Assembly: GCA_007693855.1 (NCBI GenBank)
Contig: RECU01000044.1
Location: forward strand, 1-34,511
Direction: 5' to 3'
DNA from: Gammaproteobacteria bacterium
GTDB taxonomy: Bacteria > Pseudomonadota > Gammaproteobacteria > Steroidobacterales > PWYM01
DNA: 34,511 nucleotides
Shown here one piece after another: positions 1 through 7,768 of this stretch. How positions within the stretch are numbered: the stretch's first letter is position 1; every line of letters starts with the position of its first letter. The notes below the pieces were generated by a model that had not been told where the DNA came from, did not search any database, and saw only the letters and a list, made by a program, of their open reading frames with translations. The position numbers and the translations under genes were made by a program.

Positions 1-270
1 ATTGGAACTCTCGGAGGGGTATCTCGTCGGTGCGTTCTCGAACGCAGGCTTTCTGAGTGGCCCATCACATCGGCGGGGCCGAACGGTCCGGATCGTGAAC
101 CGATGGTCAAGCAGCGCCAGACCGCTCTGAGTGCCCATCGCACGTCCCCGGACGCGACGGACCTGAGCTACGGCGCGGCGCGTCGCAGATTCAGTCCGCA
201 GTTCGAGGCAGAGTTCATCCGTGCCCGCCTGTGGGACAACCGCACTCTATTTCCAGCGCCCTGCTGGTAG
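1..270 (+). pseudogene. Open fragment at the left edge, unrecognised, probably decayed
   Basis: The plus-strand frame beginning at base 1 is open to a TAG at 268-270, giving 89 codons with no start inside the window. The segment around bases 172-255 reads like a charged region just before a membrane helix, but the frame then ends abruptly. No other frame continues convincingly before the vapC 3' end at 364, so bases 271-363 hold nothing I can identify. It lies beside another broken gene (1149-1335), which favours a decayed remnant. It could also be the genuine 3' end of a gene that starts outside the window. No function is assigned. Confidence 0.22.
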
Positions 271-363
271 TCGATCCCGGGTCCGGCGGATGGTCCACGG
301 CCTTCTATCTGCAGACGCCAGAGCACCAGCGTCTCACGGTCGAGGGGCAGCGCGGGCTAAGGG

Positions 364-801
364 TCAACTCGTCAAATGAACGATGTCGAACACACCGAAT
401 ATCCTGAAATCGCGCCAGTCGGTGGTCGCGATTTGCTTGATGCCCGCGCTGTGATAATTGGCGGCCAGCAGGGTATCGAGAACGCGCTTCCGGCCCGACC
501 GATGGCGCTGCATCCAGTCGACAAAAAGGGGAAAGGAATGCTGCGTCGGCTCGACAATGCGACATTCGCGCGCGTGCCACCACTGGTTGCTGATCTCGAG
601 TGCATCGTCCATCTCGAGAGGCTGGGAGAAACGCCGGCGATCGGTGACGACATGCGCAAACTCGCCCAGGACCTGCGCGCAGATCGCGGCACTCGATTCC
701 TTGCCTAGGATGCCGGTTTCGAAAAGCTTCATGCATGCCGAATGAGCAGGATGCTCGCGGATGGTCAGGCCGACCAGAAAGCTGGTATCCAGCCCGATCA
801 C
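364..801 (-). CDS. vapC: PIN-domain ribonuclease toxin (VapC type)
   Basis: This 145-residue protein has the size and acidic-residue layout of PIN-domain toxins, which are Mg2+-dependent ribonucleases that cut tRNA or rRNA sites when released from the antitoxin. The N-terminus gives the first acidic residue (Asp5 in IGLDTSFLV). Glu47 lies in VLGEF, Asp109 in KRVLDTLLAA, and Asp128 and Asp131 in the TTDWRDF segment. It begins at an ATG that overlaps the stop of the upstream antitoxin by four bases (798-801), the usual translational coupling of toxin to antitoxin. All expected catalytic acids are present, so the toxin looks active. The exact RNA target cannot be read from the sequence. The VapC family call is firm; the subgroup is not. 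Confidence 0.85.
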   Translation of the reverse strand: MIGLDTSFLVGLTIREHPAHSACMKLFETGILGKESSAAICAQVLGEFAHVVTDRRRFSQPLEMDDALEISNQWWHARECRIVEPTQHSFPLFVDWMQRHRSGRKRVLDTLLAANYHSAGIKQIATTDWRDFRIFGVFDIVHLTS

Positions 802-1037
802 GAATCACTATCCAGCATTTCGTCGAGCAGGTCATCGTCCGCGGTCAGTGGACGCAGTACCCGGCCGGCCGAGCGCGGTCGGAAGCCAGCCAGGTCGCCG
901 ACCGGACGCAGGCGTTCGCGTCGGTACAACTCCATGGCCTCGCGGATCAGTTCCGAGGTGGGTCGGCCAGCAGACTTGGAAGCGACCTTAAATTCCGCGT
1001 ACACAGGCTCAGATACATTGATCGTAATGGTTTTCAT
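798..1037 (-). CDS. vapB: Ribbon-helix-helix antitoxin (VapB type)
   Basis: This 79-residue protein opens with a short beta strand (MKTITINVSEPVYAEF) followed by two predicted helices (SAGRPTSELIREAMELYRRE), the pattern of ribbon-helix-helix antitoxins. Such proteins bind DNA as dimers through the N-terminal strand and neutralise the toxin with the C-terminal tail, here acidic (LTADDDLLDEMLDSDS). Its stop overlaps the vapC start, so the pair is one transcription unit. The start is the ATG at 1037, which lies inside an 8-bp inverted repeat and has no Shine-Dalgarno sequence upstream (see the regulatory entries). Autorepression by the antitoxin or the complex is typical for the family and fits this palindrome. 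Confidence 0.85.
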   Translation of the reverse strand: MKTITINVSEPVYAEFKVASKSAGRPTSELIREAMELYRRERLRPVGDLAGFRPRSAGRVLRPLTADDDLLDEMLDSDS

Positions 1038-1056
1038 ACATTTAAAGTAATGTATG
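1035..1056. promoter_or_regulatory. Palindromic operator over the vapB start
   Basis: CATACATT (1035-1042) and AATGTATG (1049-1056) form a perfect 8-bp inverted repeat with a 6-bp spacer. It covers the predicted -10 element and the vapB start codon, where ribbon-helix-helix antitoxins commonly bind to repress their own operon. The palindrome is seen directly; its binding by VapB is inferred. Confidence 0.6.
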
Positions 1057-1072
1057 TTTTTTGGTGTCGCAA
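1044..1072 (-). promoter_or_regulatory. Candidate vapBC promoter giving a leaderless mRNA
   Basis: On the minus strand TTGCGA (1072-1067) and TACTTT (1049-1044) are separated by 17 bp. Transcription would begin about 7 nt further on, at or next to the A of the vapB ATG (1037). No purine-rich ribosome site precedes that ATG, so a leaderless message is predicted. The -10 match is only moderate. Confidence 0.4.
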
Positions 1073-1148
1073 GTTCGGCCAGAGACTTGTTCTAAAGACA
1101 CGGCGCCCGGTGCCGTAGGCCGCCAATGACCCAAAGGAACGCTCGGCC

Positions 1149-1335
1149 ATGACCGAGCTATATGAATATATTGATTATTCCAGCGCGCCCGACCAGCTGA
1201 CTGGCGGCATCCGCCGTATCCCGATCACGACGCCAAAGGGCGAGTTGTCGGTCTGGGTCAAGCGCGTCGGCACACAACCCGAAGATCCGCCTTTTGCTGC
1301 TGCACGGCGGCCCCGGTGATCCAGTCGCTGAGCTT
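1149..1335 (+). pseudogene. Frameshifted remnant of a proline-iminopeptidase-like alpha/beta hydrolase
   Basis: From the ATG at 1149 the reading MTELYEYIDYSSAPDQLTGG, followed by a segment ending VWVKRVG, matches the N-terminus of proline-iminopeptidase-type hydrolases. Near base 1280 the frame is lost and the ORF stops at 1317-1319. In the +1 frame the sequence continues as NPKIRLLLLHGGPG, the family's HGGPG oxyanion-hole motif, so an indel of about one base has broken the gene. After the motif the similarity fades, and neither the Ser-Asp-His triad nor the rest of the roughly 300-residue domain is present. The gene is therefore also truncated, apparently by a deletion that ends near the transglutaminase gene at 1422. 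A perfect 6-bp hairpin (GCTCGG/CCGAGC, 1141-1158) overlaps the old start codon. Confidence 0.7.
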
Positions 1336-1421
1336 CGATACGTTCGACAAGCGTGCTGTTGGGGGTCTGCTGACCTCCGGGCGGAAACCTTGGGGCACGC
1401 TGCGGCTGCCGCAGGCCTGCA

Positions 1422-2327
1422 CTAGGCAATGGTGTTCGCCGCGAACGACGGGTCCAGGACCAGCGCTTCGGTGGCGGGGCGGTTCTGCAAGGCCGCGAGC
1501 ACCTCGTCTTCCCGGAGCGATTCATCCATCTCCTCGGTCCAGACCTTCATGCTCGCCAACCCATAGTCGCCGAACGCGGTCAGCATTGGCACGTCTGCCG
1601 CATCCCGACCGCGAACCATGAGAATCCGGCCGATGCGCGGCGAATTGTGCCTGGGGTCGAAGGCGTACCAGCGCCCCTCGAGGAATACCTCGCTCCATGC
1701 ACAGAAATCACCAGCGCCTTCGTCGTCGGTGCCGATGTCGCTGAGATACCCGCTGGCGTAGCGGGCGGGGATGTTCATTGCACGGCACAGCGCGATGAAC
1801 AGATGGGCGAAATCCCGGCAGACACCGGTGCCCTCACGGAAGACATCCACGGCGGTCTTGGTCGGGCGGCCGAAACGGTAGCCGAACAGGACATGGTTGT
1901 GCACCCAGTTCGAAATGGCCTGCACACGTGCCCAGCCAGGCGGCGTGCCGCCGAACAGCTGCCAGGCGTCCGTCACCAGTTCATCATTCTCGCAATAGCG
2001 GCTTGGTGTAAGGTAGGTGAGGGTGTCGGCCGGCAGGTCCATGATCTCGTGTTGCCGGGCGTTCCAGTTGTACTCATCCGGTGCGCCATCGTCGGCCACG
2101 ACACAGTCGGACCACAACGTGGTGGTGCCCAGCGCGGCGTGAATACGGGCAGTACGATTGCCGAAGGCGTCCGCGTATTCGTCAATCACCGTGTCAGGAT
2201 CTGTCCGGATGTGATCCGACCCGAGCATACGACGGCTATTGGACCGGTGCAGCCGCAGTGCCAGCAGCATCGGGGTCGCCTTGGGGCAGTCGACCGTGAT
2301 TTCAAATCCGATACGAATACGCATCAC
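1422..2327 (-). CDS. Transglutaminase-like cysteine-protease-fold protein
   Basis: This 301-residue protein has the two-part layout of bacterial transglutaminase-like proteins. The N-terminal beta-rich half (residues 1-125) includes the segment RLHRSNSRRMLGSD. The core follows, with the nucleophile in GTGVCRDFAHLFIALCRA (Cys170), then IPARYASGYL and the segment AWSEVFLEGRWYAFDPRHN (Asp224). In the classical triad a His sits just before the AW of this last motif. Here that position is Cys209 (DFCAW), so the enzyme may use a different residue or have lost activity. There is no signal peptide, so a cytoplasmic location is likely. Members are often annotated as transglutaminase-family proteins or putative proteases, and the substrate is unknown. 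The 3' end runs up against the decayed hydrolase region. Confidence 0.85.
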   Translation of the reverse strand: MMRIRIGFEITVDCPKATPMLLALRLHRSNSRRMLGSDHIRTDPDTVIDEYADAFGNRTARIHAALGTTTLWSDCVVADDGAPDEYNWNARQHEIMDLPADTLTYLTPSRYCENDELVTDAWQLFGGTPPGWARVQAISNWVHNHVLFGYRFGRPTKTAVDVFREGTGVCRDFAHLFIALCRAMNIPARYASGYLSDIGTDDEGAGDFCAWSEVFLEGRWYAFDPRHNSPRIGRILMVRGRDAADVPMLTAFGDYGLASMKVWTEEMDESLREDEVLAALQNRPATEALVLDPSFAANTIA

Positions 2328-2387
2328 TCGCTCCGTGGCTGATCTGCGTGTGCCTCCTGCGGTGCTCTGGCCCTCTTGCGCGATAAG

Positions 2388-2675
2388 CTACTTGAAGCGG
2401 GATCTCGCGCTCTCAAAAGCCTTGCCAATGCTGTCCCAGGCCTTGTCGAGTCCACTCTTGATGTCGTCCCAGGCATCATCGCTGCTGTCCTGCGCTTCGC
2501 GCAGCTTTCGCCGGGCTTCGTCGCGCTTGGCGCGTAGTGCTTCAAGCTGGTGCTGATACTCTATCCGGCTATCGGCCTGTGTTTCTTCCGCTTTGGCCTT
2601 CAGCCGGTCAATGTCCGCCTCCCATTGGTCGAGACGGGCTTTTGCCTTTTCGATATACAGATTTTTGTCAGTCAT
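2388..2675 (-). CDS. Small charged coiled-coil protein, unknown function
   Basis: This 95-residue protein begins MTDKNLYIEKAKARLDQWEA and is almost entirely heptad-like, rich in Lys, Glu, Arg and Ala. The second half has amphipathic repeats of the type DAWDDIKSGLDKAWDSIGKA. It resembles the small sll1863-type stress-response coiled-coil proteins of bacteria, but I place it there only by composition and pattern. A good ribosome site (GGAGG) stands a few bases before the ATG at 2675. It lies 60 bp upstream of the transglutaminase gene's start on the other side of a short gap, on the same strand, so the two may be cotranscribed. No membrane segment or catalytic motif is visible. Confidence 0.75.
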   Translation of the reverse strand: MTDKNLYIEKAKARLDQWEADIDRLKAKAEETQADSRIEYQHQLEALRAKRDEARRKLREAQDSSDDAWDDIKSGLDKAWDSIGKAFESARSRFK

Positions 2676-2871
2676 CGTTTGACCTCCATTCAGGGTACCA
2701 GCATAGCATCTGTGATCAGCCGGGAAACCTCATTGCGCGCCTCGCCCATGACGCTACCGGCTGCCGGAACTCGCGGGTTACCATCCTCGCGGCGACGGCG
2801 TTGGATACGTCGTTGGCATGAATTCCGTGGTCCACTGGCCTCCCAGGGCTTCTCCGCAGAGCAGGTACGGC

Positions 2872-3675
2872 ATGGCAGCAGCTTACCGATGTAAATCCCG
2901 AGGGCTGGCGGGCAGTCTGCTGCTGGTGTTGTGCCTGATGACGCTGCCCGGCGAGGCCCGTGCAGCGTCCGAGGCACCGCTGGTCGCGGCGGCGTCGGAT
3001 CTGCAGTTTGCACTGGCAGAGGTTGCTGAGGCGTTTTGGGCCGAAACGGGCCAGCGTGTCCGCGTGGCGACCGGCTCTACCGGTAATTTTACCCGCCAGA
3101 TCCGTGCGGGGGCCGGATTCGAGGTGTTCCTGGCGGCCGACGAGCAGTTCGTGTTCGATCTGTATCGGGACGGATTCACGCGCGATGAGGGCAGCCTCTA
3201 CGCTATCGGACGTCTGGTCATGCTGGTGCCGAGAGGCGGGACGCTGGCGGCAGACGGGTCTCTCGACGCACTGGCTGACGCGCTTGCTCAGGGCCGCCTC
3301 CGGCGCTTTGCCATTGCCAATCCCGATCATGCGCCATATGGGATGCGAGCCTTGGAGGCGCTGCGGCATCGGGGCCTGTGGGATGCCTTGCAGCCGATGC
3401 TGATCATGGGAGAGAACGTCAGCCAGGCGGCGCAGTTTGCGTTGTCCGGCAGTGCGCAGGGGGGCATTGTCGCCTATTCCCTCGCGCTCGCGCCGCCCGT
3501 CGCCGAGCGCGGCGAGTTTGCACTGATCCCGGAGTCCTGGCATGCCCCGCTGCGGCAGCGGATGGTTCTGCTGCAGAATGCTGGCCCGGTGGCCGAATCC
3601 TTCTATGAGTTCATGGAGACCGAGGCGGCACGGTCGATCATGATTCGTTACGGCTTCAGCGTGCCGGCAGGTTGA
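2872..3675 (+). CDS. modA: Molybdate ABC transporter periplasmic binding protein
   Basis: ModA captures molybdate or tungstate in the periplasm and delivers it to ModBC. From the ATG at 2872 the protein has a charged n-region, a hydrophobic core (LAGSLLLVLCLMTL) and an ARA-type signal-peptidase site, giving a mature chain that starts near ASEAPLVAAASDLQ. That last segment is the family's first ligand loop. GSTGNFTRQI and FEVFLAADEQF match the second and third conserved regions, and GENVSQAAQFALSG and GGIVAYSLAL match the C-terminal lobe. An upstream in-frame ATG at 2818 would put a non-signal stretch in front of the leader, so I chose 2872. modB begins 3 bases after the stop, and all three transporter genes form one operon. 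No modE regulator is in the window. Confidence 0.92.
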   Translation: MAAAYRCKSRGLAGSLLLVLCLMTLPGEARAASEAPLVAAASDLQFALAEVAEAFWAETGQRVRVATGSTGNFTRQIRAGAGFEVFLAADEQFVFDLYRDGFTRDEGSLYAIGRLVMLVPRGGTLAADGSLDALADALAQGRLRRFAIANPDHAPYGMRALEALRHRGLWDALQPMLIMGENVSQAAQFALSGSAQGGIVAYSLALAPPVAERGEFALIPESWHAPLRQRMVLLQNAGPVAESFYEFMETEAARSIMIRYGFSVPAG

Positions 3676-3678
3676 GCC

Positions 3679-4347
3679 GTGGATTGGACCGCGCTCTCGC
3701 TTTCCCTGCGCCTCGGCGGCTGGACGGTGCTGTTGCTGTTGCCGGTTGCCGTGTTTTTCGGTCGTTTCCTGGCGGTTCACCGCTTCCGGGGCAAGGGACT
3801 CGTGGAAGCACTGGTCATGCTCCCGCTGGTGCTGCCGCCGACCGTCCTGGGCTTCTATCTGCTGGTCGGGTTCGGTGGCGGCAGTGCCTTCGGTCGCGCC
3901 TGGGACAGCGTCTTCGACCAGTCGCTGGTGTTCAGTTTCCAGGGGCTGGTACTCGCCTCCCTGCTGGTCAATCTCCCGTTCGCCGTCCAGCCCGCGCAAC
4001 GCGCCTTCGAGACGATCGCCCCGGAACTTCGCGAGGCCGCGGCGTGCTGCGGGATGTCGTGGTGGCGATCATTGTGGAAAATCGAGTTGCCTCTGGCCTG
4101 GCCCGGCGTCGTGACGGCCATGGTCCTGTGCTTCGCCCATACGTTGGGCGAGTTCGGTGTCGTGCTCATGGTGGGCGGCGCCATCCCGGGTGAGACCCGC
4201 ACACTTTCGATCGCGATCTATGATCGGGTCCAGGCGTTCGACGAGACCTCTGCTGCGACGATGTCGATCGTGCTGGTCGTTATTTCAGTGGTGACGATCG
4301 TCACCACCCTGTGGTTGTCATCGCGGGTCGGACGCAGGCTGGGCTGA
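3679..4347 (+). CDS. modB: Molybdate ABC transporter permease
   Basis: This 222-residue inner-membrane protein is the channel-forming subunit of the molybdate importer. Several hydrophobic helices are evident, for example LLLLPVAVFFGRFLAV, LVMLPLVLPPTVLGFYLLVG and VTAMVLCFAHTLGEFGVVLM. The cytoplasmic EAA loop that docks onto the ATPase is present as ELREAAACCGMSWW, and the segment PGETRTLSIAIYD is a ModB hallmark. It starts with GTG at 3679, three bases after the modA stop. Its TGA overlaps the ATG of modC by one base, so the two are translationally coupled. Confidence 0.93.
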   Translation: MDWTALSLSLRLGGWTVLLLLPVAVFFGRFLAVHRFRGKGLVEALVMLPLVLPPTVLGFYLLVGFGGGSAFGRAWDSVFDQSLVFSFQGLVLASLLVNLPFAVQPAQRAFETIAPELREAAACCGMSWWRSLWKIELPLAWPGVVTAMVLCFAHTLGEFGVVLMVGGAIPGETRTLSIAIYDRVQAFDETSAATMSIVLVVISVVTIVTTLWLSSRVGRRLG

Positions 4348-5483
4348 TGGCGCTTGAGTTCGAGGCACACAACATTGCCCCTATACCCCTGGCGCTGAAG
4401 TTCGAAGTCGCCTCGGGAGAGTTGTTGGTCATTGCCGGGCGCTCGGGTGCCGGCAAGACGACCATTCTCCGCGCCATCGCCGGCCTGTGGCACCCAGCGA
4501 CTGGTCGAGTGGCCAGCAACGGACAGATCTGGCTGGATACCGCAGCGGGCCGGGCATGTCCCGCCCACCACCGGCGCGTCGGGGTGGTGTTGCAGGACTA
4601 CGCGCTGTTTCCGCATCTGACCGCGGCACAGAACGTCGCTGCGGCCATGGGCGATATCCCCAGGCGTCGGCGTGTGGCGGAGGCAGGTCGGCTGCTGGCC
4701 CTGGCCGGCTTGTCGGGTCTGGAGGCACGTCGTCCAGCCCAGCTCTCCGGCGGCCAGCAGCAGCGCGTGGCCATCGCGCGTGCGCTGGCCCGCCGCCCGG
4801 AGGTGTTGCTCCTGGATGAGCCGTTTTCCGCGTTGGATCCGGGCACACGTCACCAGCTGCAGACGCAGATCCTCGAGCTTCGCGAGCATCTGCGTATGCC
4901 GGTGATCCTCGTGACGCATGATCTGGAAGAGGCACGCGTGCTCGCTGATCGGGTGCTGGTACTCGAAGACGGTCGTGCCCTGCGGACGGGTACGACGGAC
5001 GAGGTGCTCTGCGAGCCGCCGGCGCTCAAGGCTTTGGGCCTGCGTGAGCTTTCGGTGTCGTTGACGGCATCGGTCAAACGCCATGAGGAGGATGGTCTGA
5101 CGCAACTGTCCAGCTCGGCGGGCGCGCTGTTCGTGCCGCGCATCGATGCGGCGCCGGGCCAGGCGGTCGAACTCCGGATTCCTGCGCACGAGGTATTGCT
5201 CTCGATCACGCGCCCCGATGACCTCTCCGCCCTGAACGTCCTGCCAGCGATCGTCGAACACGTCTCCCAAGGGGATGGGCCGGGCGCGGTGGTCCATCTT
5301 CGCTGCGGCGGGCAACGCTTACTGGCTCGGGTGACGCAGCGCTCGGTGCGCGCCCTTGCCCTGGTCGAAGGGGTGCGCTGTTTCGCGATTCTCAAGGCCC
5401 TGTCGTTGGCGCCGCGAGACATCTCTACTGCACGTTCACATGACGCCGCCGGGTTCGACGCGGGGGCAGCGTCGCAGGGCTGA
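4347..5483 (+). CDS. modC: Molybdate ABC transporter ATP-binding protein
   Basis: ModC hydrolyses ATP to drive molybdate import. Visible motifs are Walker A (GRSGAGKTT), the Q-loop (LQDYALFPH), the ABC signature ([15 protein letters not shown]), Walker B ([12 protein letters not shown]) and the switch His (VTHDLEEA). The C-terminal third, about residues 275-365, contains segments such as [14 protein letters not shown] and [14 protein letters not shown] and is the molybdate-binding TOBE/MOP-like regulatory domain of this subfamily. The start is the ATG at 4347, overlapping the modB stop; an in-frame GTG at 4311 would lie deep inside modB. The gene ends 10 bp from the convergent CBS gene, and I see no terminator hairpin in that gap. 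Confidence 0.93.
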   Translation: MALEFEAHNIAPIPLALKFEVASGELLVIAGRSGAGKTTILRAIAGLWHPATGRVASNGQIWLDTAAGRACPAHHRRVGVVLQDYALFPHLTAAQNVAAAMGDIPRRRRVAEAGRLLALAGLSGLEARRPAQLSGGQQQRVAIARALARRPEVLLLDEPFSALDPGTRHQLQTQILELREHLRMPVILVTHDLEEARVLADRVLVLEDGRALRTGTTDEVLCEPPALKALGLRELSVSLTASVKRHEEDGLTQLSSSAGALFVPRIDAAPGQAVELRIPAHEVLLSITRPDDLSALNVLPAIVEHVSQGDGPGAVVHLRCGGQRLLARVTQRSVRALALVEGVRCFAILKALSLAPRDISTARSHDAAGFDAGAASQG

Positions 5484-5493
5484 CCGGCGGGAG

Positions 5494-5904
5494 TCAGATT
5501 TCCATTTTTTCAAGAATCGCGCCGACGATGTCGTTCACCGTGATGATGCCCTGAAGCTCGTTGTTGCTGGTCACAATCAGGCGTTTCACGCCGAAGTTCA
5601 GCATCATCTGCACCGCGTGTCGGACCTCGAGCTGGCGCGGGACCAGCAGGGCGGGTTTCAGCGCGATGTCGTAGACGTTGATCAGGTCGACATCGCCTTC
5701 TTCCTGGATGATGGCGCGCAGGATGGCTGTATAGGTGATCAGCCCGAAGGCATCGCCATCGCTGCGCTTCTCGACTACCAGCGACTTGACCTTTTTGTCG
5801 CGCATCATCTCCATGGCGTCGCGCAGCGTCGCCATGGGTGAAATACTGTGGACCTCGCTGATCATGAGGTCCGCGACCAGCTTGCGGGATTGCTCGTTAC
5901 TCAT
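5494..5904 (-). CDS. CBS-pair protein, last gene of the RND/DUF1538 operon
   Basis: This 136-residue protein consists of two CBS motifs. The first runs from VADLMISEVHSISP to about residue 70, and the second from DIALKPALLVPRQL to the LQGIITVNDIVGAI segment near the end. Paired CBS motifs form a Bateman module that usually binds adenine nucleotides and gates a partner protein. It starts 8 bases after the stop of the PII-like gene, so it is probably made from the same message as the DUF1538 transporter. The likely role is nucleotide sensing for that transporter. This is inferred from context, since stand-alone CBS pairs have many partners. Confidence 0.85.
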   Translation of the reverse strand: MSNEQSRKLVADLMISEVHSISPMATLRDAMEMMRDKKVKSLVVEKRSDGDAFGLITYTAILRAIIQEEGDVDLINVYDIALKPALLVPRQLEVRHAVQMMLNFGVKRLIVTSNNELQGIITVNDIVGAILEKMEI

Positions 5905-5912
5905 GGTGATTC

Positions 5913-6260
5913 CTATATTTCGTCTTCGATTTTACGGGTGAATTGCGTGACCTCGCGGGTGTCGATGCCACCGAGGTGCTCCAGCGGTACCGTGAAGGCG
6001 ATACCGCGGGAGTCATTATCGAGGTCCAGCTCCTTGGTAAGGCACTTCAGCACCTGAAGGGAAAGTTTCTTTTCCAGAACGAACAACAGCACCGACTGCG
6101 AACCTTCATACGTCAGACCAAAAAAGGTTTTTTTCTCGTCACCGGTGATGCCCCGTGCATTCAGTAGGGTGACTGCACCGGCACCGGACTCGCGTGCGAT
6201 ATCGATGGCACGATCCTCCATTTCCTCAGCCAGAATGGCTACCAGGACAGAAAACTTCAT
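5913..6260 (-). CDS. PII-like regulatory protein associated with a DUF1538 transporter
   Basis: This 115-residue protein has the ferredoxin-like pattern of the PII superfamily: strand (KFSVLVAILAEE), helix (EDRAIDIARESGAG), strand (AVTLLNARG) and a second half with SVLLFVLEKKLSLQVLKCL and a final strand. It lacks the classical uridylylated T-loop tyrosine motif of GlnB/GlnK and is best described as PII-like. PII proteins sense ATP, ADP and metabolites and clamp onto transporters. Its start overlaps the stop of the DUF1538 gene by four bases, the coupling expected of a dedicated regulator, much as GlnK sits with AmtB. The ligand is unknown. Confidence 0.82.
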   Translation of the reverse strand: MKFSVLVAILAEEMEDRAIDIARESGAGAVTLLNARGITGDEKKTFFGLTYEGSQSVLLFVLEKKLSLQVLKCLTKELDLDNDSRGIAFTVPLEHLGGIDTREVTQFTRKIEDEI

Positions 6261-7768
6261 GGCGTTGCACCTCGTTGTCTTGCTATGAAATCCGCAAGGA
6301 TGGCGTACAGCATGACGCTGACGATGGGAAAAATCGATGCGAAGGCGATCAGGCCGAAGCCGTCGATCATGACGCTGCGACCCTCGATATTGGTGGCGAG
6401 GCCGATGCCAAGCGCCGTGATCAATGGGACGGTGACCTCGGAGGTGGTGACGCCACCCAGATCATAGGCCAGCGCGATGATGTAGCGCGGCGCGAGGAAC
6501 GTCAGCAGGATGACGATTGCGTAGCCACCGATGATGTAGAGATGAATCGAGTCACCGGTGATGATGCGATGCACGCCGATGGTGATGCCGGTCGCCACGC
6601 CAAGCGCGACCACGAGCCGGATTGCGTTGCTGCGAATTCGTCCCGCCGAGGCCTCTTCAGCCTTGTCGCCGATGGCAATCAGTGCTGGCTCGGCCATGGT
6701 GGTGGCGAAACCGATTGAGAACGCAAACAGATAAAGCCAGCCAAGACTGCCATGCGCAATCAGTTGCTCGGCCATGTTCTCGCCGATCGGGAACAGGCCG
6801 AGCTTCAGGCCCACCACGAAGGCGTAAAGCCCGACAATGACCAGGACGAATCCGAAGGTCACCATCGGCAGATGCGGGATGCGCTTGCGAATGACGACGT
6901 ATTGAAAAACCAGCACCACCAGGATGATGGGCAGGACGTCGCGCATCATCCGGCCGAGATCGAGGAGCAGGCCTGTCGCCGTTCCCGGGACGACCGTCTC
7001 GGTCTGCTCCTCGAGCGTTGCGATGAGTTCGCTGCCGGCAGCGACGCTCGCCGGGTCGGCCAGCGTGAATACCACGACGCCATAGAGCTGGACGGTGATC
7101 ATGGGCACCATCACCGAGAGCGCGACGAGTCCGAACCCGTCGATCAGCGGGTTGCGTCCACGGATGGCGGCCGCCAGCCCGAGGCCGAGCGCGGCGATCA
7201 GGGGTACGGTCACGATGTTGGTGGTGACGCCGCCCGAGTCGTAGGCGAGGCCGACGATCTCCTCGGGCGCGAAAAACGTGACGATCACCACCGTGATGTA
7301 GCCGCCGATCATCATCCAGTGCAGTGGCAGCCCGAGAATGATGCGCAGCACACCGATCGCCACCACCGCACCGACCGAGGTCGCCACCAGAACGCGGAGT
7401 ATCAGTGGGTCGATGCGTCCCTCGCTGATCAGCTCGGCCTGCTCGGCGACCGCGATCAACGCGGGCTCGGCGATGACTGCGGAGAAGCCGATGAAGAACC
7501 CGAAGATCATCAGCCAGGGCAGCGAGCCCTTGGCGGTGAATTCATCGGCAAGACTTCGCGCGATGGGGAAAATGCCCATCTCCAGCCCTTGCAAAAACAG
7601 CGCCACGCCGATCACGACGATACCGAGCCCGATGATCATGGCGGTCAGCCCGTCGGGGACCTGGCGCAGCACCCCGAACTGGAACACGCTGACGACCAGG
7701 ACGATGGGCAGCAGATTGCGCAGCGCATGCAACAGCGTCGAGAAGAATTCTCTGGCCAGGCGCCTCAT
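6257..7768 (-). CDS. DUF1538 family integral membrane transporter, duplicated domain
   Basis: This 503-residue, very hydrophobic protein carries two copies of the same domain. AEPALIA occurs at residues 100-106 and 359-365, and YDxGGVTTxxVTVPLI at 176-191 and 435-450. Each is preceded by a hydrophobic block and followed by an IDGFGL motif. The repeats are joined by a polar linker at about 236-265. DUF1538 proteins are uncharacterised membrane proteins, thought to be transporters or channels and often encoded next to PII-like proteins, as here. The gene overlaps its downstream PII-like neighbour by four bases and its upstream RND pump gene by four bases (7765-7768). The conserved Glu and Asp residues within membrane segments suggest ion movement, but the substrate is not known. 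Confidence 0.85.
   Translation of the reverse strand: MRRLAREFFSTLLHALRNLLPIVLVVSVFQFGVLRQVPDGLTAMIIGLGIVVIGVALFLQGLEMGIFPIARSLADEFTAKGSLPWLMIFGFFIGFSAVIAEPALIAVAEQAELISEGRIDPLILRVLVATSVGAVVAIGVLRIILGLPLHWMMIGGYITVVIVTFFAPEEIVGLAYDSGGVTTNIVTVPLIAALGLGLAAAIRGRNPLIDGFGLVALSVMVPMITVQLYGVVVFTLADPASVAAGSELIATLEEQTETVVPGTATGLLLDLGRMMRDVLPIILVVLVFQYVVIRKRIPHLPMVTFGFVLVIVGLYAFVVGLKLGLFPIGENMAEQLIAHGSLGWLYLFAFSIGFATTMAEPALIAIGDKAEEASAGRIRSNAIRLVVALGVATGITIGVHRIITGDSIHLYIIGGYAIVILLTFLAPRYIIALAYDLGGVTTSEVTVPLITALGIGLATNIEGRSVMIDGFGLIAFASIFPIVSVMLYAILADFIARQRGATP

Noticed and set aside
2716-3999. Minus-strand open frame of over 400 codons opposite modA and modB
   Set aside because: The plus-strand genes carry the recognisable domains and this frame reads as low-complexity Gln/Arg/His.
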